Shown here in pieces: positions 1 through 8,372 of a stretch of DNA of 35,347 nt. The notes under the pieces are model-generated. The model did not search any database. It was not told the origin of the DNA and saw nothing but the letters and a program-made list of their open reading frames with translations. The position numbers and the translations under genes are program-made. This DNA comes from Acidobacteriaceae bacterium (GTDB lineage: Bacteria; Acidobacteriota; Terriglobia; Terriglobales; Acidobacteriaceae): the NCBI GenBank assembly GCA_025360645.1, contig JANYBT010000019.1, positions 1-35,347 of the forward strand. Direction: 5' to 3'. Within the stretch, counting starts at the first letter, position 1, and each line of letters begins with the position of its first letter.

Positions 1-596
1 GGAAACGCCGGTTCGCCGTTCTCGTCGGCGCACAACGCAACCTGTTTGTTGCCATACCAGGCGCACACACTCCGGCGAAGCCAGTGTTCATCCTGCCGCC
101 TCAACCCTTCCAGAGACTGCACCGTGGGCTTGTCACCGCGCTCGATCTTGGCCGCCAGTTCGTTGGCGATCGCGGCATTGGCCGATTCCAGCGTCCGCAT
201 TTGCGAATTGATTTCCGAAGTCACGATGAAGCTGGCGAATTGCCCTGCGAATAGATAAATGGTGATCAGCCCCATCGAAATCAGCAGCACGGTGGGAATG
301 AAACCCACGAAGACGTAAGTGACAATCAGCCGGTTGCGGAGCCGCCATAGGATGTTCGCCCGCAGCCATCGGAACCCTGTAATCAGCAGAAAAAATACTG
401 CCAGAATGCTGACGAACGTGACCCACCCGCCCAAGTCGCTGGCGACCGCCGGGCGGAAAGGCTTGGCGACAGACTGGGCCATGAAAAGCAGGACCGCCAA
501 CCCGGCCAGATAACAGCCGATCCGCGCCATCCGGCTCTCCGGCCACAGGCCCTGCTTCCGCAGCCGCAGTTCGAGTTCTGGTAAGAGCAATTTCAT
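1..596 (-). CDS. Membrane sensor or SpoIIE/PP2C-type phosphatase, N-terminal part (cut by window edge)
   Basis: Reading leftwards from the ATG at 594-596 gives 198 codons with no stop before the window edge, so only the N-terminus is present. Hydrophobic segments lie at about residues 26-42, 57-75 and 90-117, the last preceded by a basic stretch (LWRLRNRLIVTY). After it comes a region rich in charged residues (about 128-198) that would be the start of an extracytoplasmic or HAMP-linked sensor region. This arrangement, and the WRLRNRLIVTY...GFIPTVLL wording, resembles the N-terminus of acidobacterial SpoIIE-family serine phosphatases and some histidine kinases. The catalytic domain is outside the window, so the family call is inference. 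I see no strong ribosome site before the ATG. Confidence 0.6.
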   Translation of the reverse strand, partial: MKLLLPELELRLRKQGLWPESRMARIGCYLAGLAVLLFMAQSVAKPFRPAVASDLGGWVTFVSILAVFFLLITGFRWLRANILWRLRNRLIVTYVFVGFIPTVLLISMGLITIYLFAGQFASFIVTSEINSQMRTLESANAAIANELAAKIERGDKPTVQSLEGLRRQDEHWLRRSVCAWYGNKQVALCADENGEPAF

Positions 597-637
597 TGCA
601 ATCGCATCCGATTATAGGCTGGCCGTCCGGGGCAAGC

Positions 638-838
638 TCAAATCTCCGGATAGATGTCGAAAAACGCTTCCACGCTGATGCGCAACTGCTTTTCGATTTC
701 CTCTTTGCTGCCTTCTAATACATGCATGGTGACGCGTGCTTCGCGGCCATTCTTAAGTTTCAGCACCGCATCGCCTACTTCCACCACTTCGTCCGACGGC
801 AGCAGTCGGAGTCCGTAAATCATTGTGAGGTTTGCCAT
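638..838 (-). CDS. Small conserved-looking protein of unknown function, 66 aa
   Basis: A 66-residue acidic protein starting at ATG 836-838 and ending on TGA. It has no cysteines, no signal peptide and no membrane segment. The first half is beta-like (VVEVGDAVLKLKNGREARV) and the second half is a probable helix rich in Glu and Lys (EGSKEEIEKQLRISVEAFFD), so a small folded cytoplasmic domain is likely. I do not recognise the family. It is divergent from trxB with about 94 bases between the start codons and lies 41 bases downstream of the start of the left-edge membrane gene. Codon use and the compact fit between neighbours support it as a gene; its function is unknown. Confidence 0.6.
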   Translation of the reverse strand: MANLTMIYGLRLLPSDEVVEVGDAVLKLKNGREARVTMHVLEGSKEEIEKQLRISVEAFFDIYPEI

Positions 839-932
839 GGGTTGATTCTAACTTGCCGGGCCGCTTGGGTCCGCCTCCGCTCGCGCGCGCGAAACCAATT
901 TTTCTTTCCGGCATCTACAATGAGGAATTCCT

Positions 933-1865
933 ATGACTGACATACGCAACGTGGTAATCATCGGTTCCGGATGCGCTGGCCACACCGCCGCCCTTTACTG
1001 TGCACGCGCCAACTTGAAACCGCTTGTCATTGAGGGCCATGAGCCCGGCGGCCAGCTTTCCATCACCACCCTGGTGGAGAATTTCCCGGGATTCCCCGAC
1101 GGCATCCAGGGCCCCGAACTCATCGACAACATGCGAAAGCAGGCGGCGCGGTTTGGCGCCGAGTATCGTACCGGGCATCTGGACAAAGCGGATTTGAGCC
1201 GGCGGCCTTTCACCCTGACCATCGGCAAAGACACCATCCAGACGGAAACCCTGATCATCGCCAGCGGCGCCTCCGCGCGCTGGCTGGGTCTGCCCAATGA
1301 ACAGGCGCTGATTGGCCGCGGCGTGTCGTCCTGCGCCACGTGCGACGGATTCTTCTTCTCTGGAAAAGAAATTGTCGTCATCGGTGGCGGCGACTCGGCC
1401 ATGGAGGAAGCTACGTTCCTCACTCGCTTCGCCAGCAAGGTCACGCTGATCCATCGCCGCTCGGAATTTCGCGCCTCCAAGATCATGCTTGACCGTGCCC
1501 GTAGCAATCCGAAGATCGCATTTCTCACTGACACAGTCGTGGATGACGTGCTCGACGTCAGCAAAAAAGAAGTCACCGCGCTGAAGCTTCGCAACCTGAA
1601 AACCGGGGAGAGCTGGGAGTTTCCCACCAGCGCCATGTTTCTTGGAATCGGTCATATCCCAAACGCAAAGATGTTCGAAGGCCAGTTGGAAGCCGACGCG
1701 GACGGCTACCTCATCACCCACAACAACGTCTTGACCAAGGTCGAGGGTGCGTTCGCCTGCGGCGACGTGCAAGACCGCCGCTATCGCCAGGCCATTACCG
1801 CCGCCGGTTCCGGCTGCATGGCCGCGCTGGAAGTGGAAAAATTCCTGGAAGAGCATGGACACTGA
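933..1865 (+). CDS. trxB: Thioredoxin reductase (NADPH)
   Basis: A 310-residue low-molecular-weight thioredoxin reductase: FAD enzyme that passes electrons from NADPH to thioredoxin in the cytoplasm. Visible motifs, in order: the FAD-binding GSGCAG (residues 11-16), ENFPGFPDGI near 50-58, the redox-active CATC (C134 and C137), the NADPH-binding GGGDSAMEE (151-159) followed by HRR (174-176), and the C-terminal FAD motif GDVQD...YRQAITAAGSG. Length is normal for the family. The ATG at 933 is preceded by GAGG at 922-925, a good ribosome site. The 3' end is partly repeated just downstream (1848-1904), including the stop codon. The next gene, a zinc-finger protein, follows 113 bases later on the same strand. 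Confidence 0.95.
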   Translation: MTDIRNVVIIGSGCAGHTAALYCARANLKPLVIEGHEPGGQLSITTLVENFPGFPDGIQGPELIDNMRKQAARFGAEYRTGHLDKADLSRRPFTLTIGKDTIQTETLIIASGASARWLGLPNEQALIGRGVSSCATCDGFFFSGKEIVVIGGGDSAMEEATFLTRFASKVTLIHRRSEFRASKIMLDRARSNPKIAFLTDTVVDDVLDVSKKEVTALKLRNLKTGESWEFPTSAMFLGIGHIPNAKMFEGQLEADADGYLITHNNVLTKVEGAFACGDVQDRRYRQAITAAGSGCMAALEVEKFLEEHGH

Positions 1866-1904
1866 TCCATCGATACTGATCGTTGAAGAACACGGACACT
1901 GATC
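1848..1904 (+). repeat. Duplicated 3' end of trxB
   Basis: Twenty bases at 1848-1867, covering the last codons and stop of trxB, recur at 1885-1904 with 18 of 20 matching (shared core GGACACTGATC). The offset is 37 bases, so the second copy is out of frame and lies after the stop. The intervening bases also carry a partial ACTGATC. It looks like a slipped-strand tandem duplication of the gene end. Confidence 0.75.
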
Positions 1905-1978
1905 GTTTGGCGCTCCAGCTTTTGAATCCTTTCCCACGCCTGCTCCGTCTACTGTGAAGTTGAAGGAGATCGGTCGCC

Positions 1979-2239
1979 ATGTCAAAACCAGCTTGCACGC
2001 ACCTCGATCAAATCAAGAACGTCACGCCCAGCGGGAAGGGATGTAAAGAGTGCCTGGAAACAGGCGATACCTGGGTCCATCTCCGCATGTGCCTGAGTTG
2101 CGGCCACGTGGGCTGCTGCGATTCCTCCAAGAATAAGCACGCGCGCGCTCACAACGCCCAAACTCACCACCCCATCATTCAGTCCGTCGAGCCCGGCGAA
2201 GACTGGCGTTGGTGCTATACCGACGAAGTGTATCTGTGA
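1979..2239 (+). CDS. UBP-type zinc-finger protein, 86 aa
   Basis: A single-domain protein made almost entirely of a UBP-type zinc finger, the fold that in eukaryotic deubiquitinases binds the ubiquitin C-terminus. The usual ligands and spacing are visible: C-T-H near residue 7, CKEC (22-25), CLSC (38-41), GCCD (45-48) and the run of histidines from H54 to H64 (HARAH...THHPI), ending in the family-typical EPGEDWRWCYTDE. Bacterial members are short stand-alone proteins of unknown role; there is no ubiquitin system visible here. AGGAG at 1964-1968 is well spaced from the ATG. It sits downstream of trxB on the same strand and is convergent with the MFS gene, only 10 bases away. Confidence 0.9.
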   Translation: MSKPACTHLDQIKNVTPSGKGCKECLETGDTWVHLRMCLSCGHVGCCDSSKNKHARAHNAQTHHPIIQSVEPGEDWRWCYTDEVYL

Positions 2240-2249
2240 CGCGAAGCGT

Positions 2250-3680
2250 CTAACTCGCTGGAGCCGCGCTTCTGCCGGTCACCGTTTTGTCAGTCCCCGT
2301 TTTGCTGGTGACGGTTTTGTCGAAGATCCACAACATCACCGCTGTCACCAGCCCCACTCCGGTCACCACCCACCAGATGCGTTCCGGCTGGTGGGTCACC
2401 TCTCCGAAGTGATGCATCAGGGTTCCGCCGAACCAGCCTCCGATCAGCGACCCGATCCCAATCGGCAGGAACGCAAACCCCATGTAGGTACCCTGCTGTC
2501 CGGGCGGCGCCAGCCGCGAGATATATTCGTAGTAGCGCGGCGCCTGGATGATCTCGCCCAGCGCCAGCACAAACAGCGTCAATACGGCGGCCCACACCGT
2601 CGGCCGCGTCGCCAAAATCATCCACGAAACGGAAGTGATGACGGTGCCGATGATGACTGCTTGAAATGCTGGAATCTTGCGCGTCAGGAAATTCATGCCG
2701 AGGGTCAGGCAGATCACAGTCAGGCCATCGGTCACCAGAATGATTTCGACATCCGCACGCGAGTTCACAAATCGGTGGATGTATCCGGGCAGGCTGATGT
2801 ACTGCTGCCAAAACACCACCCAGTAGCCGGTGAACAGCACCAGAAACCACATGAAGCGGCTGAGGCCGGCGAGAACCAGCGCCAGCAGCCCGACCCACAC
2901 CCACCATGGAACGCTGACCGAAGGATATACAAACAGCGCGATGCGCAGCAGGAAGGCAACCAGCAATACCGGCAGCACCAGCCGGTAGTTGCCCAGCACC
3001 ACACAGAAATTTCGCGCCACGGTTGCGAGCGAAGGCGGCGGCGCGTCTCCTGCTTGGCGTGGCTCGCGGAAAAAGAGCAGCACAAAAAAGAACATCGCGA
3101 ACACACCCAGCGCGGCCACCCGATACACATTCTCGACCCCCAGATGGCGGTGCGCCCACGATGCGAAATAAGGCCCGGCCGCACCGCCGACGTTCACCAT
3201 GGTGTAGTAAATCGAGTAGCCGATCGAACGAACGTTCTCTTTCGACGCGCGCGCCGTGGTCCCAACGACGCAGGGTTTCACCAGCGCTACGCCCAGCGCC
3301 GGAAGCATCAGAATGCAGCCCACGAACAGGCCCAGCGGCATGGCGTTGCGCACCGGCGCCAGCCACGGTGCGGCAATGGAGCCGATCAGAAAGTACGAGA
3401 CCGCCAAAATCAAGTACGCTATCGACAACGCCCGGCGGAACCCCAATCGGTCGGCAGCGGCACCGCCAAAGATGGCGAGAAACCACACCATCCCGCCAAA
3501 CAGCCCGGTCAGCGTTCCCGTCTGCTCCGTCGAGAAGTTCAGCCGTTCCTGCAAATACAGGGCAAGCGATGCGAAGGCCCCATAGTAAGAGAGCCGCTCG
3601 AAGATCTCGCTGATGTTGGCGACCCAGAACGGCCGCTCAAAGCCAGTGCGGATCTCGTGAAAACGCTCGGAAAAGCTCAA
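2250..3680 (-). CDS. POT/MFS-type transporter, probably proton-coupled peptide transport
   Basis: A 476-residue integral membrane protein with about 12 hydrophobic segments. The first helix carries E25-x-x-E28-R29-x-x-Y32-Y33 in NISEIFERLSYYG, close to the ExxERFxYY proton-coupling motif of the POT family, followed by an MFS-like GGAAADRLGFRRAL loop. Family knowledge therefore suggests proton-driven di/tripeptide uptake, but the substrate is inference. The start codon is TTG at 3678-3680: AGGAG lies six bases before it and the TTG overlaps the TGA stop of the upstream yggU gene (TTGA), so translation is probably coupled. The C-terminal tail (KTVTSKTGTDKTVTG) is a three-fold five-residue repeat that may be a recent expansion. 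Confidence 0.85.
   Translation of the reverse strand: MSFSERFHEIRTGFERPFWVANISEIFERLSYYGAFASLALYLQERLNFSTEQTGTLTGLFGGMVWFLAIFGGAAADRLGFRRALSIAYLILAVSYFLIGSIAAPWLAPVRNAMPLGLFVGCILMLPALGVALVKPCVVGTTARASKENVRSIGYSIYYTMVNVGGAAGPYFASWAHRHLGVENVYRVAALGVFAMFFFVLLFFREPRQAGDAPPPSLATVARNFCVVLGNYRLVLPVLLVAFLLRIALFVYPSVSVPWWVWVGLLALVLAGLSRFMWFLVLFTGYWVVFWQQYISLPGYIHRFVNSRADVEIILVTDGLTVICLTLGMNFLTRKIPAFQAVIIGTVITSVSWMILATRPTVWAAVLTLFVLALGEIIQAPRYYEYISRLAPPGQQGTYMGFAFLPIGIGSLIGGWFGGTLMHHFGEVTHQPERIWWVVTGVGLVTAVMLWIFDKTVTSKTGTDKTVTGRSAAPAS
2278..2322 (-). repeat. Three in-frame 15-base repeats at the 3' end of the transporter gene
   Basis: On the plus strand the units are GTCACCGTTTTGTCA (2278-2292), GTCCCCGTTTTGCTG (2293-2307) and GTGACGGTTTTGTCG (2308-2322). 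They encode DKTVT, SKTGT and DKTVT in the cytoplasmic tail after the last helix. Being a multiple of three, the expansion keeps the frame. Confidence 0.8.
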
Positions 3681-3979
3681 GAGTGGCTCCTGTCATTGAT
3701 CAACCGCTGACCCACTTGTTCCGCGGTCAGCCCCGCCACCCGCAGCACTTTGTTGCGGCTGGCAAGGCCGCTTGCAATACTAACGGACGCGCGCGGAACC
3801 TTCAAAAGTTTCGCGAAAAATGCGCTACAGGCTTCGTTGGCGCGCCCGTCCACCGGCGGAGCCGTCAAGGCCACTTTCAGCGCATCGCCAACCTCACCCG
3901 TAATGGCGTCTTTCTTCGCACGGGGGTGCACTCTCACCGCGAACGTCGCTCCCGAGGATGTGTCGTGAACCGGGACCAT
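3677..3979 (-). CDS. yggU: YggU/DUF167 family protein
   Basis: About 100 residues from ATG 3977-3979, the usual length of the YggU/DUF167 family. Family-typical stretches are visible: FAVRVHPRAKKDAI near the start, LKVALTAPPVDGRANEACSAFFAKLLKVPRASVSI in the middle (the P-P-x-D-G-x-A-N core), and a final SRNKVLRVAGLTAEQV. The biochemical role of the family is not established. An upstream TTG at 4028-4030 would add 17 residues unlike the family, so I prefer the internal ATG. The stop overlaps the TTG start of the transporter gene. Gene order yggS - yggU is common in bacteria, where both often lie near cell-division or proline-synthesis genes. Confidence 0.85.
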   Translation of the reverse strand: MVPVHDTSSGATFAVRVHPRAKKDAITGEVGDALKVALTAPPVDGRANEACSAFFAKLLKVPRASVSIASGLASRNKVLRVAGLTAEQVGQRLINDRSHS

Positions 3980-4058
3980 CAGCGCCTTTGGCCACCGGAG
4001 AACGGCGCGGACAGAAGTGGAATGCCGCAAACGAAACTTCGCGCGCTGTGCTGTGGGG

Positions 4059-4769
4059 TCAAGTTTGTGGTTTCTCTCTCACGCCGAAAATCGCCGTGCC
4101 CACCCGCACGCAAGTCGCTCCTTCCGCAATGGCAACCTCAAAATCGTGCGACATCCCCATGGACAACACCTCCATTGCAACTCCCGGCAAGCGCCGGGTT
4201 GCAATGCGGTCTCGCAATTCGCGCAGTTGCCGAAAGTAGGGCCGCGCCAATTCCGGATCGTCCGAAAACGGCGGCACCGTCATCAACCCGCGGATCTCCA
4301 GGTGCGTCCACGCAGTCGCCCCCTGCAAAATCGCCTCTAGTTCCGGCGACTCCTCCCCTAAACCGCTCTTCGCCGCCTCGCCCCCGATGTTGACTTCAAT
4401 CAGTACGGTGATTTTCTTGCCCAACTCCGCCGCCGCCGCATTCAATTTTGCCGTTAGTTTCGCCGAGTCCACCGAATCAATCGCCGCAAACAATTCCGCC
4501 GCTTTGCCCGCCTTATTGGTTTGTAGATGCCCAATCAAGTGGAACTCCGCCGCCACCAGATCGGCGACCGCGTCTGCCTTCCCGGCGAACTCCTGCACCC
4601 GGTTCTCGCCAAACGCACGAATCCCCGTCGCATACGCTTCACGAATTCCCTCCGCCGGGAAAGTCTTGCTGACCGCCATCAGCGTGACGTCATCGGCCCG
4701 CCGGCCCGCTCGCAGCGCGGCAGATTCGATTCGCTCCCGCACCCGCGCAATGTTTTCCGCAATAGCCAT
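4059..4769 (-). CDS. yggS: YggS/PLPBP family pyridoxal-phosphate homeostasis protein
   Basis: A 236-residue protein with the single PLP-binding TIM-barrel of the YggS/PLPBP family. Visible motifs: the PLP lysine K35 in AVSKTF, FGENRVQE, FHLIGHLQTNK, LIEVNIGGEAAKSG, RGLMTVPP and the C-terminal phosphate-binding LSMGMSHDFEVAIAEGATCVRVGTAIFG. Family members carry PLP without a known catalytic reaction and keep B6 vitamer and amino-acid pools in balance. Length is normal. It is the first gene of a minus-strand group yggS - yggU - POT transporter, with 79 bases to yggU. The preceding OPT transporter gene ends 78 bases upstream and may be in the same transcript. Confidence 0.93.
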   Translation of the reverse strand: MAIAENIARVRERIESAALRAGRRADDVTLMAVSKTFPAEGIREAYATGIRAFGENRVQEFAGKADAVADLVAAEFHLIGHLQTNKAGKAAELFAAIDSVDSAKLTAKLNAAAAELGKKITVLIEVNIGGEAAKSGLGEESPELEAILQGATAWTHLEIRGLMTVPPFSDDPELARPYFRQLRELRDRIATRRLPGVAMEVLSMGMSHDFEVAIAEGATCVRVGTAIFGVREKPQT

Positions 4770-4847
4770 AGCACGCGCGCCAAAGAAAAAGTCAGACTGC
4801 AGATGCTGCTTACCTCATTCTGCAATCTGACTCCGAACATCTGCCCT

Positions 4848-6893
4848 CTACATGATTGCCGTCGGCGGCGCGGGATCTTCCGGACGACCCGCATTCGTCA
4901 GCGGCACCCGCACCATCACCACCGCCAGCACTACCAGTGCGATCAGCGACACCGGGAACGGCGGTGCCCATTTGAGCAACGTCACATCGTGCCCGGTGCC
5001 CACCAGTGCCGCAATCACCAGCCCGCACAGCGCCTCGCCTGCAATCAGACCTGACGCGGTCAGCACGCCTGCATTCTCCACCCTGGCTTTCTGCGCGTCG
5101 TTGAATCCGCGGCGGTCGCGGAATTTGTCCGTCGCCCAGCGAATCAGTCCACCCACGAAGATGGCAAACGTCGTCCCCAGAGGCAGGTACATGCCGACTG
5201 AAAACAGCATCGGACTGCGAACTTCGATCAGGATCAGCGCAAAGCCCATCAGGATGCCGACAATCACCAGCGGCCATGCCATGTTGCCGCCAACAATCCC
5301 CTGCGCCAGCGACGCCATGAGACCCGCTTGCGGAGCAGGCAGCGCCGGACTGCCAAAGTGATATGCCTTATCCAGAATCGCCAGCGGGAAGAACAGTACG
5401 AGCGAAGCCACCACGACGCCCATCAGATCGCCAAGCTGCATCTTCGCGGGAGTGCCGCCCAGAATGTGACCCACTTTCAGATCCTGAAGCATCTCGCCCG
5501 CCACCGCCGACGATACGCAAACCACTGCAGCCACGCCCAGTACCGCCGCGACTCCGCCGACTCCCGACACCCCCAGAGCCACCATCAACAGCGCGGCTAC
5601 GACCAGCGTGCACAGGGTCAAGCCCGAAACTGGATTGTTTGACGACCCGATCATGCCGACCAGGTTGCCCGAGACCGCCGCAAAGAAGAAGCCCAACACG
5701 ATCATCACTATCGCCGCTACAGCCGCGCCGGTAATCACTGTCGAAGTGCTCAGGTTGCCTGCGCCGTGGATGAAGTAGTAGTACAGAGCGAACATCGCCA
5801 CCAGGACCGCAGCGATGCCGGCAAACACGACTTTCGCGTTCAAGTCGCGCTCGGTGCGGTTCGTAGCGGCGTGCGCCGATGCCGATTTCTTCAAGTCAGT
5901 TACCGCTCGCGCCATGCCTACACCCAGCTGCTTTCGCATTTTAAACAGCGTGTAGGACGCGCCCACCAACATTCCGCCCACCGCAATCGGACGCACGATG
6001 GAAAAGTAAATGGCCTGCGCCAACAACACGCCCGACAAACTCTGCCCCGCCGGTAGCGATGCTTGAATCGAAGGCCCCATCAAAAAGCTGAGGAGCGGAA
6101 CCAACAGTCCCCACGCCAGCACGCCGCCTGCGAAGTTCAGTGCGGCCAGCCGCGGCCCGATGATGTAGCCCACTCCCAGATACGCCGGGCTGATGTCGGG
6201 TGCGGTCATGATGGAAGCCCCGCCAGTCAGCGTGGTTGCCACGCTGGGGTTCGTACTTGTCCGCAGAACCAGCTTCTTCCCCAAAGCTCCGATATTGATT
6301 GGGAACACATTGCTCGGCGAAAAAATATTGAACGCGCCCAGCAGATACATGAATCCGCCGAAGCCCATGTTGGCGAACAAGATCTTGGCGGCGCGCGACC
6401 CTTGCTGCCCCGCTTTGTGAATTTCCGAAGCCGCCACCGATTCCGGGAACGGCAGGTCGGGATCCTCCACCATCACCCGCCGCAGCAGCGTCACAAATAA
6501 AATACCGAGCGTGCCGCCGATCACCATCAATGCCACCGAGTTCCAGTATTTGTCGCTGGTCAGACCCGGCCACAGTCCCGCCATCACAAACGCGGGAATG
6601 GTGAACACCGCGCCCGCCGCCACCGACTCGCCAATGGAGCCGATGGTCCGGGCCATGTTCTCTTCCAGCAGCGACCCCTTCATCAGCCGCAGCAGCGCCA
6701 TCCCGATCACCGCCGCCGGATACGTGGCCGCGATGGTCATGCCGGCGCGCAATCCCAGGTAGGCATTCGCCGCCCCCAGAATCATTGTCATCACCAATCC
6801 CAGCAGCACTGCCCGGAAGGTGAACTCCTTCATTTCCATGGTTTCGGGCACATAGGGTTTGTGTTTCTTGACTTCAGGGGCGTTCATGCTCAT
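4848..6893 (-). CDS. OPT family oligopeptide transporter
   Basis: A 681-residue, very hydrophobic protein with roughly 14 or more membrane segments. The N-terminal cytoplasmic stretch ends at MEMKEFTFRAVLLG, and the family-typical LGAANAYLGLRAGMTIAATYPAAVIGMALLR follows, then ENMARTIGSIGESVAAGAVFTIPAF. These are hallmarks of the prokaryotic branch of the OPT/YSL family, which imports oligopeptides or metal-chelate complexes by proton symport. The real substrate cannot be read from the sequence. A second possible ATG lies two codons in. With the POT-type transporter downstream on the same strand, the region carries two probable peptide-uptake systems of different families. It ends on TAG at 4848-4850. 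Confidence 0.92.
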   Translation of the reverse strand: MSMNAPEVKKHKPYVPETMEMKEFTFRAVLLGLVMTMILGAANAYLGLRAGMTIAATYPAAVIGMALLRLMKGSLLEENMARTIGSIGESVAAGAVFTIPAFVMAGLWPGLTSDKYWNSVALMVIGGTLGILFVTLLRRVMVEDPDLPFPESVAASEIHKAGQQGSRAAKILFANMGFGGFMYLLGAFNIFSPSNVFPINIGALGKKLVLRTSTNPSVATTLTGGASIMTAPDISPAYLGVGYIIGPRLAALNFAGGVLAWGLLVPLLSFLMGPSIQASLPAGQSLSGVLLAQAIYFSIVRPIAVGGMLVGASYTLFKMRKQLGVGMARAVTDLKKSASAHAATNRTERDLNAKVVFAGIAAVLVAMFALYYYFIHGAGNLSTSTVITGAAVAAIVMIVLGFFFAAVSGNLVGMIGSSNNPVSGLTLCTLVVAALLMVALGVSGVGGVAAVLGVAAVVCVSSAVAGEMLQDLKVGHILGGTPAKMQLGDLMGVVVASLVLFFPLAILDKAYHFGSPALPAPQAGLMASLAQGIVGGNMAWPLVIVGILMGFALILIEVRSPMLFSVGMYLPLGTTFAIFVGGLIRWATDKFRDRRGFNDAQKARVENAGVLTASGLIAGEALCGLVIAALVGTGHDVTLLKWAPPFPVSLIALVVLAVVMVRVPLTNAGRPEDPAPPTAIM

Positions 6894-7052
6894 GGCAAGA
6901 TCCTCGCTAAGTGGACGAACCGGCGCAACGTTGTAGGGAAAGCGCGAAAGTTAGCACGCGGACCGCCTCGCTGACAAGGGGCACCCCTCCTCGGGGACCC
7001 TTTCCGCAAGGCTCGTGATTTTTTCGTTAACATCCCAGATCGCCGCTTCCGT
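6894..7052. other. Intergenic region between the OPT gene and the zinc-ribbon gene
   Basis: This is the likely promoter region for the minus-strand OPT gene and the plus-strand gene at 7053. A G/C-rich patch at about 6975-7005 with GGGG and CCCC runs can fold weakly and is followed by ATTTTTTCG. I cannot assign a promoter with confidence. Confidence 0.35.
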
Positions 7053-7352
7053 GTGTTCCGTATGATGCTACCATCGCCCATAGAAGGCTGCGCATGTGAC
7101 CGAGAGACCCCCAATCCGCCGCGTTCTGTGAGCTACTTCACCCAATATCGCTGCCGCGATTGTGGTGGCCAGGTGGCCTTCAAGTCGCGTCCGCGGAACT
7201 TCCGGGAGACTTACCTTCTCCCCTTGCTGCAGCTGCGCCCAGTGCGTTGTGCCGATTGCTTCCGCCGCGAGTATCGTCCGCTCACCGTCCCCGCACGGGA
7301 TCGCAACCCTGACCCACCCACGGATTCCCACACGCGCGGAGGCGTTGCATAG
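7053..7352 (+). CDS. Small zinc-ribbon-like protein, about 99 aa
   Basis: The conserved-looking core reads YRCRDCGG (C34, C37 counting from the GTG) ... LLPLLQLRPVRCADCFRREYRPL (C66, C69), two CxxC knuckles about 30 residues apart, as in a zinc ribbon. I recall similar short proteins in acidobacterial genomes but know no function. The start is uncertain: GTG at 7053, ATG at 7062 and ATG at 7065 are all in frame, and none has a clear ribosome site. The first 30 residues may not be translated. It is followed after 64 bases by comF on the same strand. Alternative: a non-coding stretch; the paired CxxC motifs argue against that. Confidence 0.55.
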   Translation: MFRMMLPSPIEGCACDRETPNPPRSVSYFTQYRCRDCGGQVAFKSRPRNFRETYLLPLLQLRPVRCADCFRREYRPLTVPARDRNPDPPTDSHTRGGVA

Positions 7353-7416
7353 CTCCGGCAGCGTCGTTATACTGATTTGGTAAGTCTGGCCGGAGCCCCA
7401 ATCCCTCGCCAGACCT

Positions 7417-8352
7417 GTGGAGGGCGTCTTCAGCAGTAGCGGAGACCGAACTCGGGCAGTCGGCGCCGAAGTTCTCGCCAGCCGAGAACTCGCCTCTCCC
7501 TCGTGGGCGCAATCCGCATTCGGCAGCCTGTTCTTTACCCTCTTCCCCTCCAACTGCCGGCTTTGCGATGCACCTCTGTTTCAGCTATCGAGATTGCCCG
7601 TCTGCGCCAGTTGTCTGGCCGCGCTGCATCCCGCGACCCAAACTCTGTGCTCAATCTGCGGCGGTTCCGTGGATAGCCCCCTCGCGGCGTTGGAATCCGC
7701 GCCGGTGTGTGGTCTGTGTGGGCGTGCCCATCCGCCTTTCCAGCGTGCGGTCGCTTATGGCAGCTACGATGACGGTCTGCGCGACCTGATCCACCTGCTG
7801 AAGTATCGGCAAGTGCACCCCGCCGCGAAAGTTTTGGGACGCAGGTTGGCGGAAGTCATCGCCAAGGTGCAACCGGAGTTTGGCGAAGCCCCCGTGCTCG
7901 TGCTGGCTGTCCCCTTGCACCGCAGCAAATCCCGTCAGCGCGGCTTCAATCAAGCCGAACTGATCGCCGCCGCCGCTCTCAAGCGGCTGCACCTGGGAGC
8001 TGCGCTGCAACTCGACTCGCGAATCCTGGTGCGCCGCCGCGAAACCCGCTCCCAAATCGGACTCACCCGCCACCAGCGCCGCGAAAACATGCGCGGCGCC
8101 TTTGCCGTTCCCCACCCGCCCTCCTTGGAGGGTCGCGAAATTTTGCTGGTGGATGACGTCCTGACCACCGGCGCCACCGCCGCCGAATGCGCGCGCGTGT
8201 TGTTGCGGGCAGGCGCCAGCCGGGTCTGGGTCGCTACCGTGGCCCGCGCCTTGAAGACTTCAGCCGTGGTCTCATTTCCCGACCACCGTTCCGGAACCGA
8301 GACTGAGGAAGAAAACAAAGATGACCAGGTCGCAGCCGGGGTCCACAGCTAA
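7417..8352 (+). CDS. comF: ComF family phosphoribosyltransferase-like protein
   Basis: A ComF-family protein: N-terminal double zinc finger and C-terminal type-I phosphoribosyltransferase fold, in transformable bacteria needed for DNA uptake. Visible: C47-x2-C50, C63-x2-C66, C78-x2-C81 and C98-x2-C101, then YDDGLRDLIHLLKYR, the family signature HRSKSRQRGFNQAELIA (168-184), and the PRPP-loop motif ILLVDDVLTTGAT (242-254). The start is assigned to GTG 7417-7419 only because it is the first usable codon; the first 35 residues are not family-like and the true start may be internal. The HNH endonuclease gene follows with 20 bases between stop and start, so the two are probably co-transcribed. Confidence 0.9.
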   Translation: MEGVFSSSGDRTRAVGAEVLASRELASPSWAQSAFGSLFFTLFPSNCRLCDAPLFQLSRLPVCASCLAALHPATQTLCSICGGSVDSPLAALESAPVCGLCGRAHPPFQRAVAYGSYDDGLRDLIHLLKYRQVHPAAKVLGRRLAEVIAKVQPEFGEAPVLVLAVPLHRSKSRQRGFNQAELIAAAALKRLHLGAALQLDSRILVRRRETRSQIGLTRHQRRENMRGAFAVPHPPSLEGREILLVDDVLTTGATAAECARVLLRAGASRVWVATVARALKTSAVVSFPDHRSGTETEEENKDDQVAAGVHS

Positions 8353-8372
8353 ACGAATAACAGGGGATGGCG

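Noticed and set aside
916-921. TACAAT as the -10 box of trxB
   Set aside because: A transcript starting seven bases later would begin after the good ribosome site at 922-925, so it is unlikely to be the promoter.
2391-3710. 439-codon open frame opposite the MFS transporter gene
   Set aside because: Shadow; the product is a hydrophilic His/Arg/Gln-rich sequence with no family resemblance.
7127-7142. Another TGTGA-N6-TCACC match
   Set aside because: It lies inside the probable zinc-ribbon coding region, not upstream of a gene, so it is probably chance.
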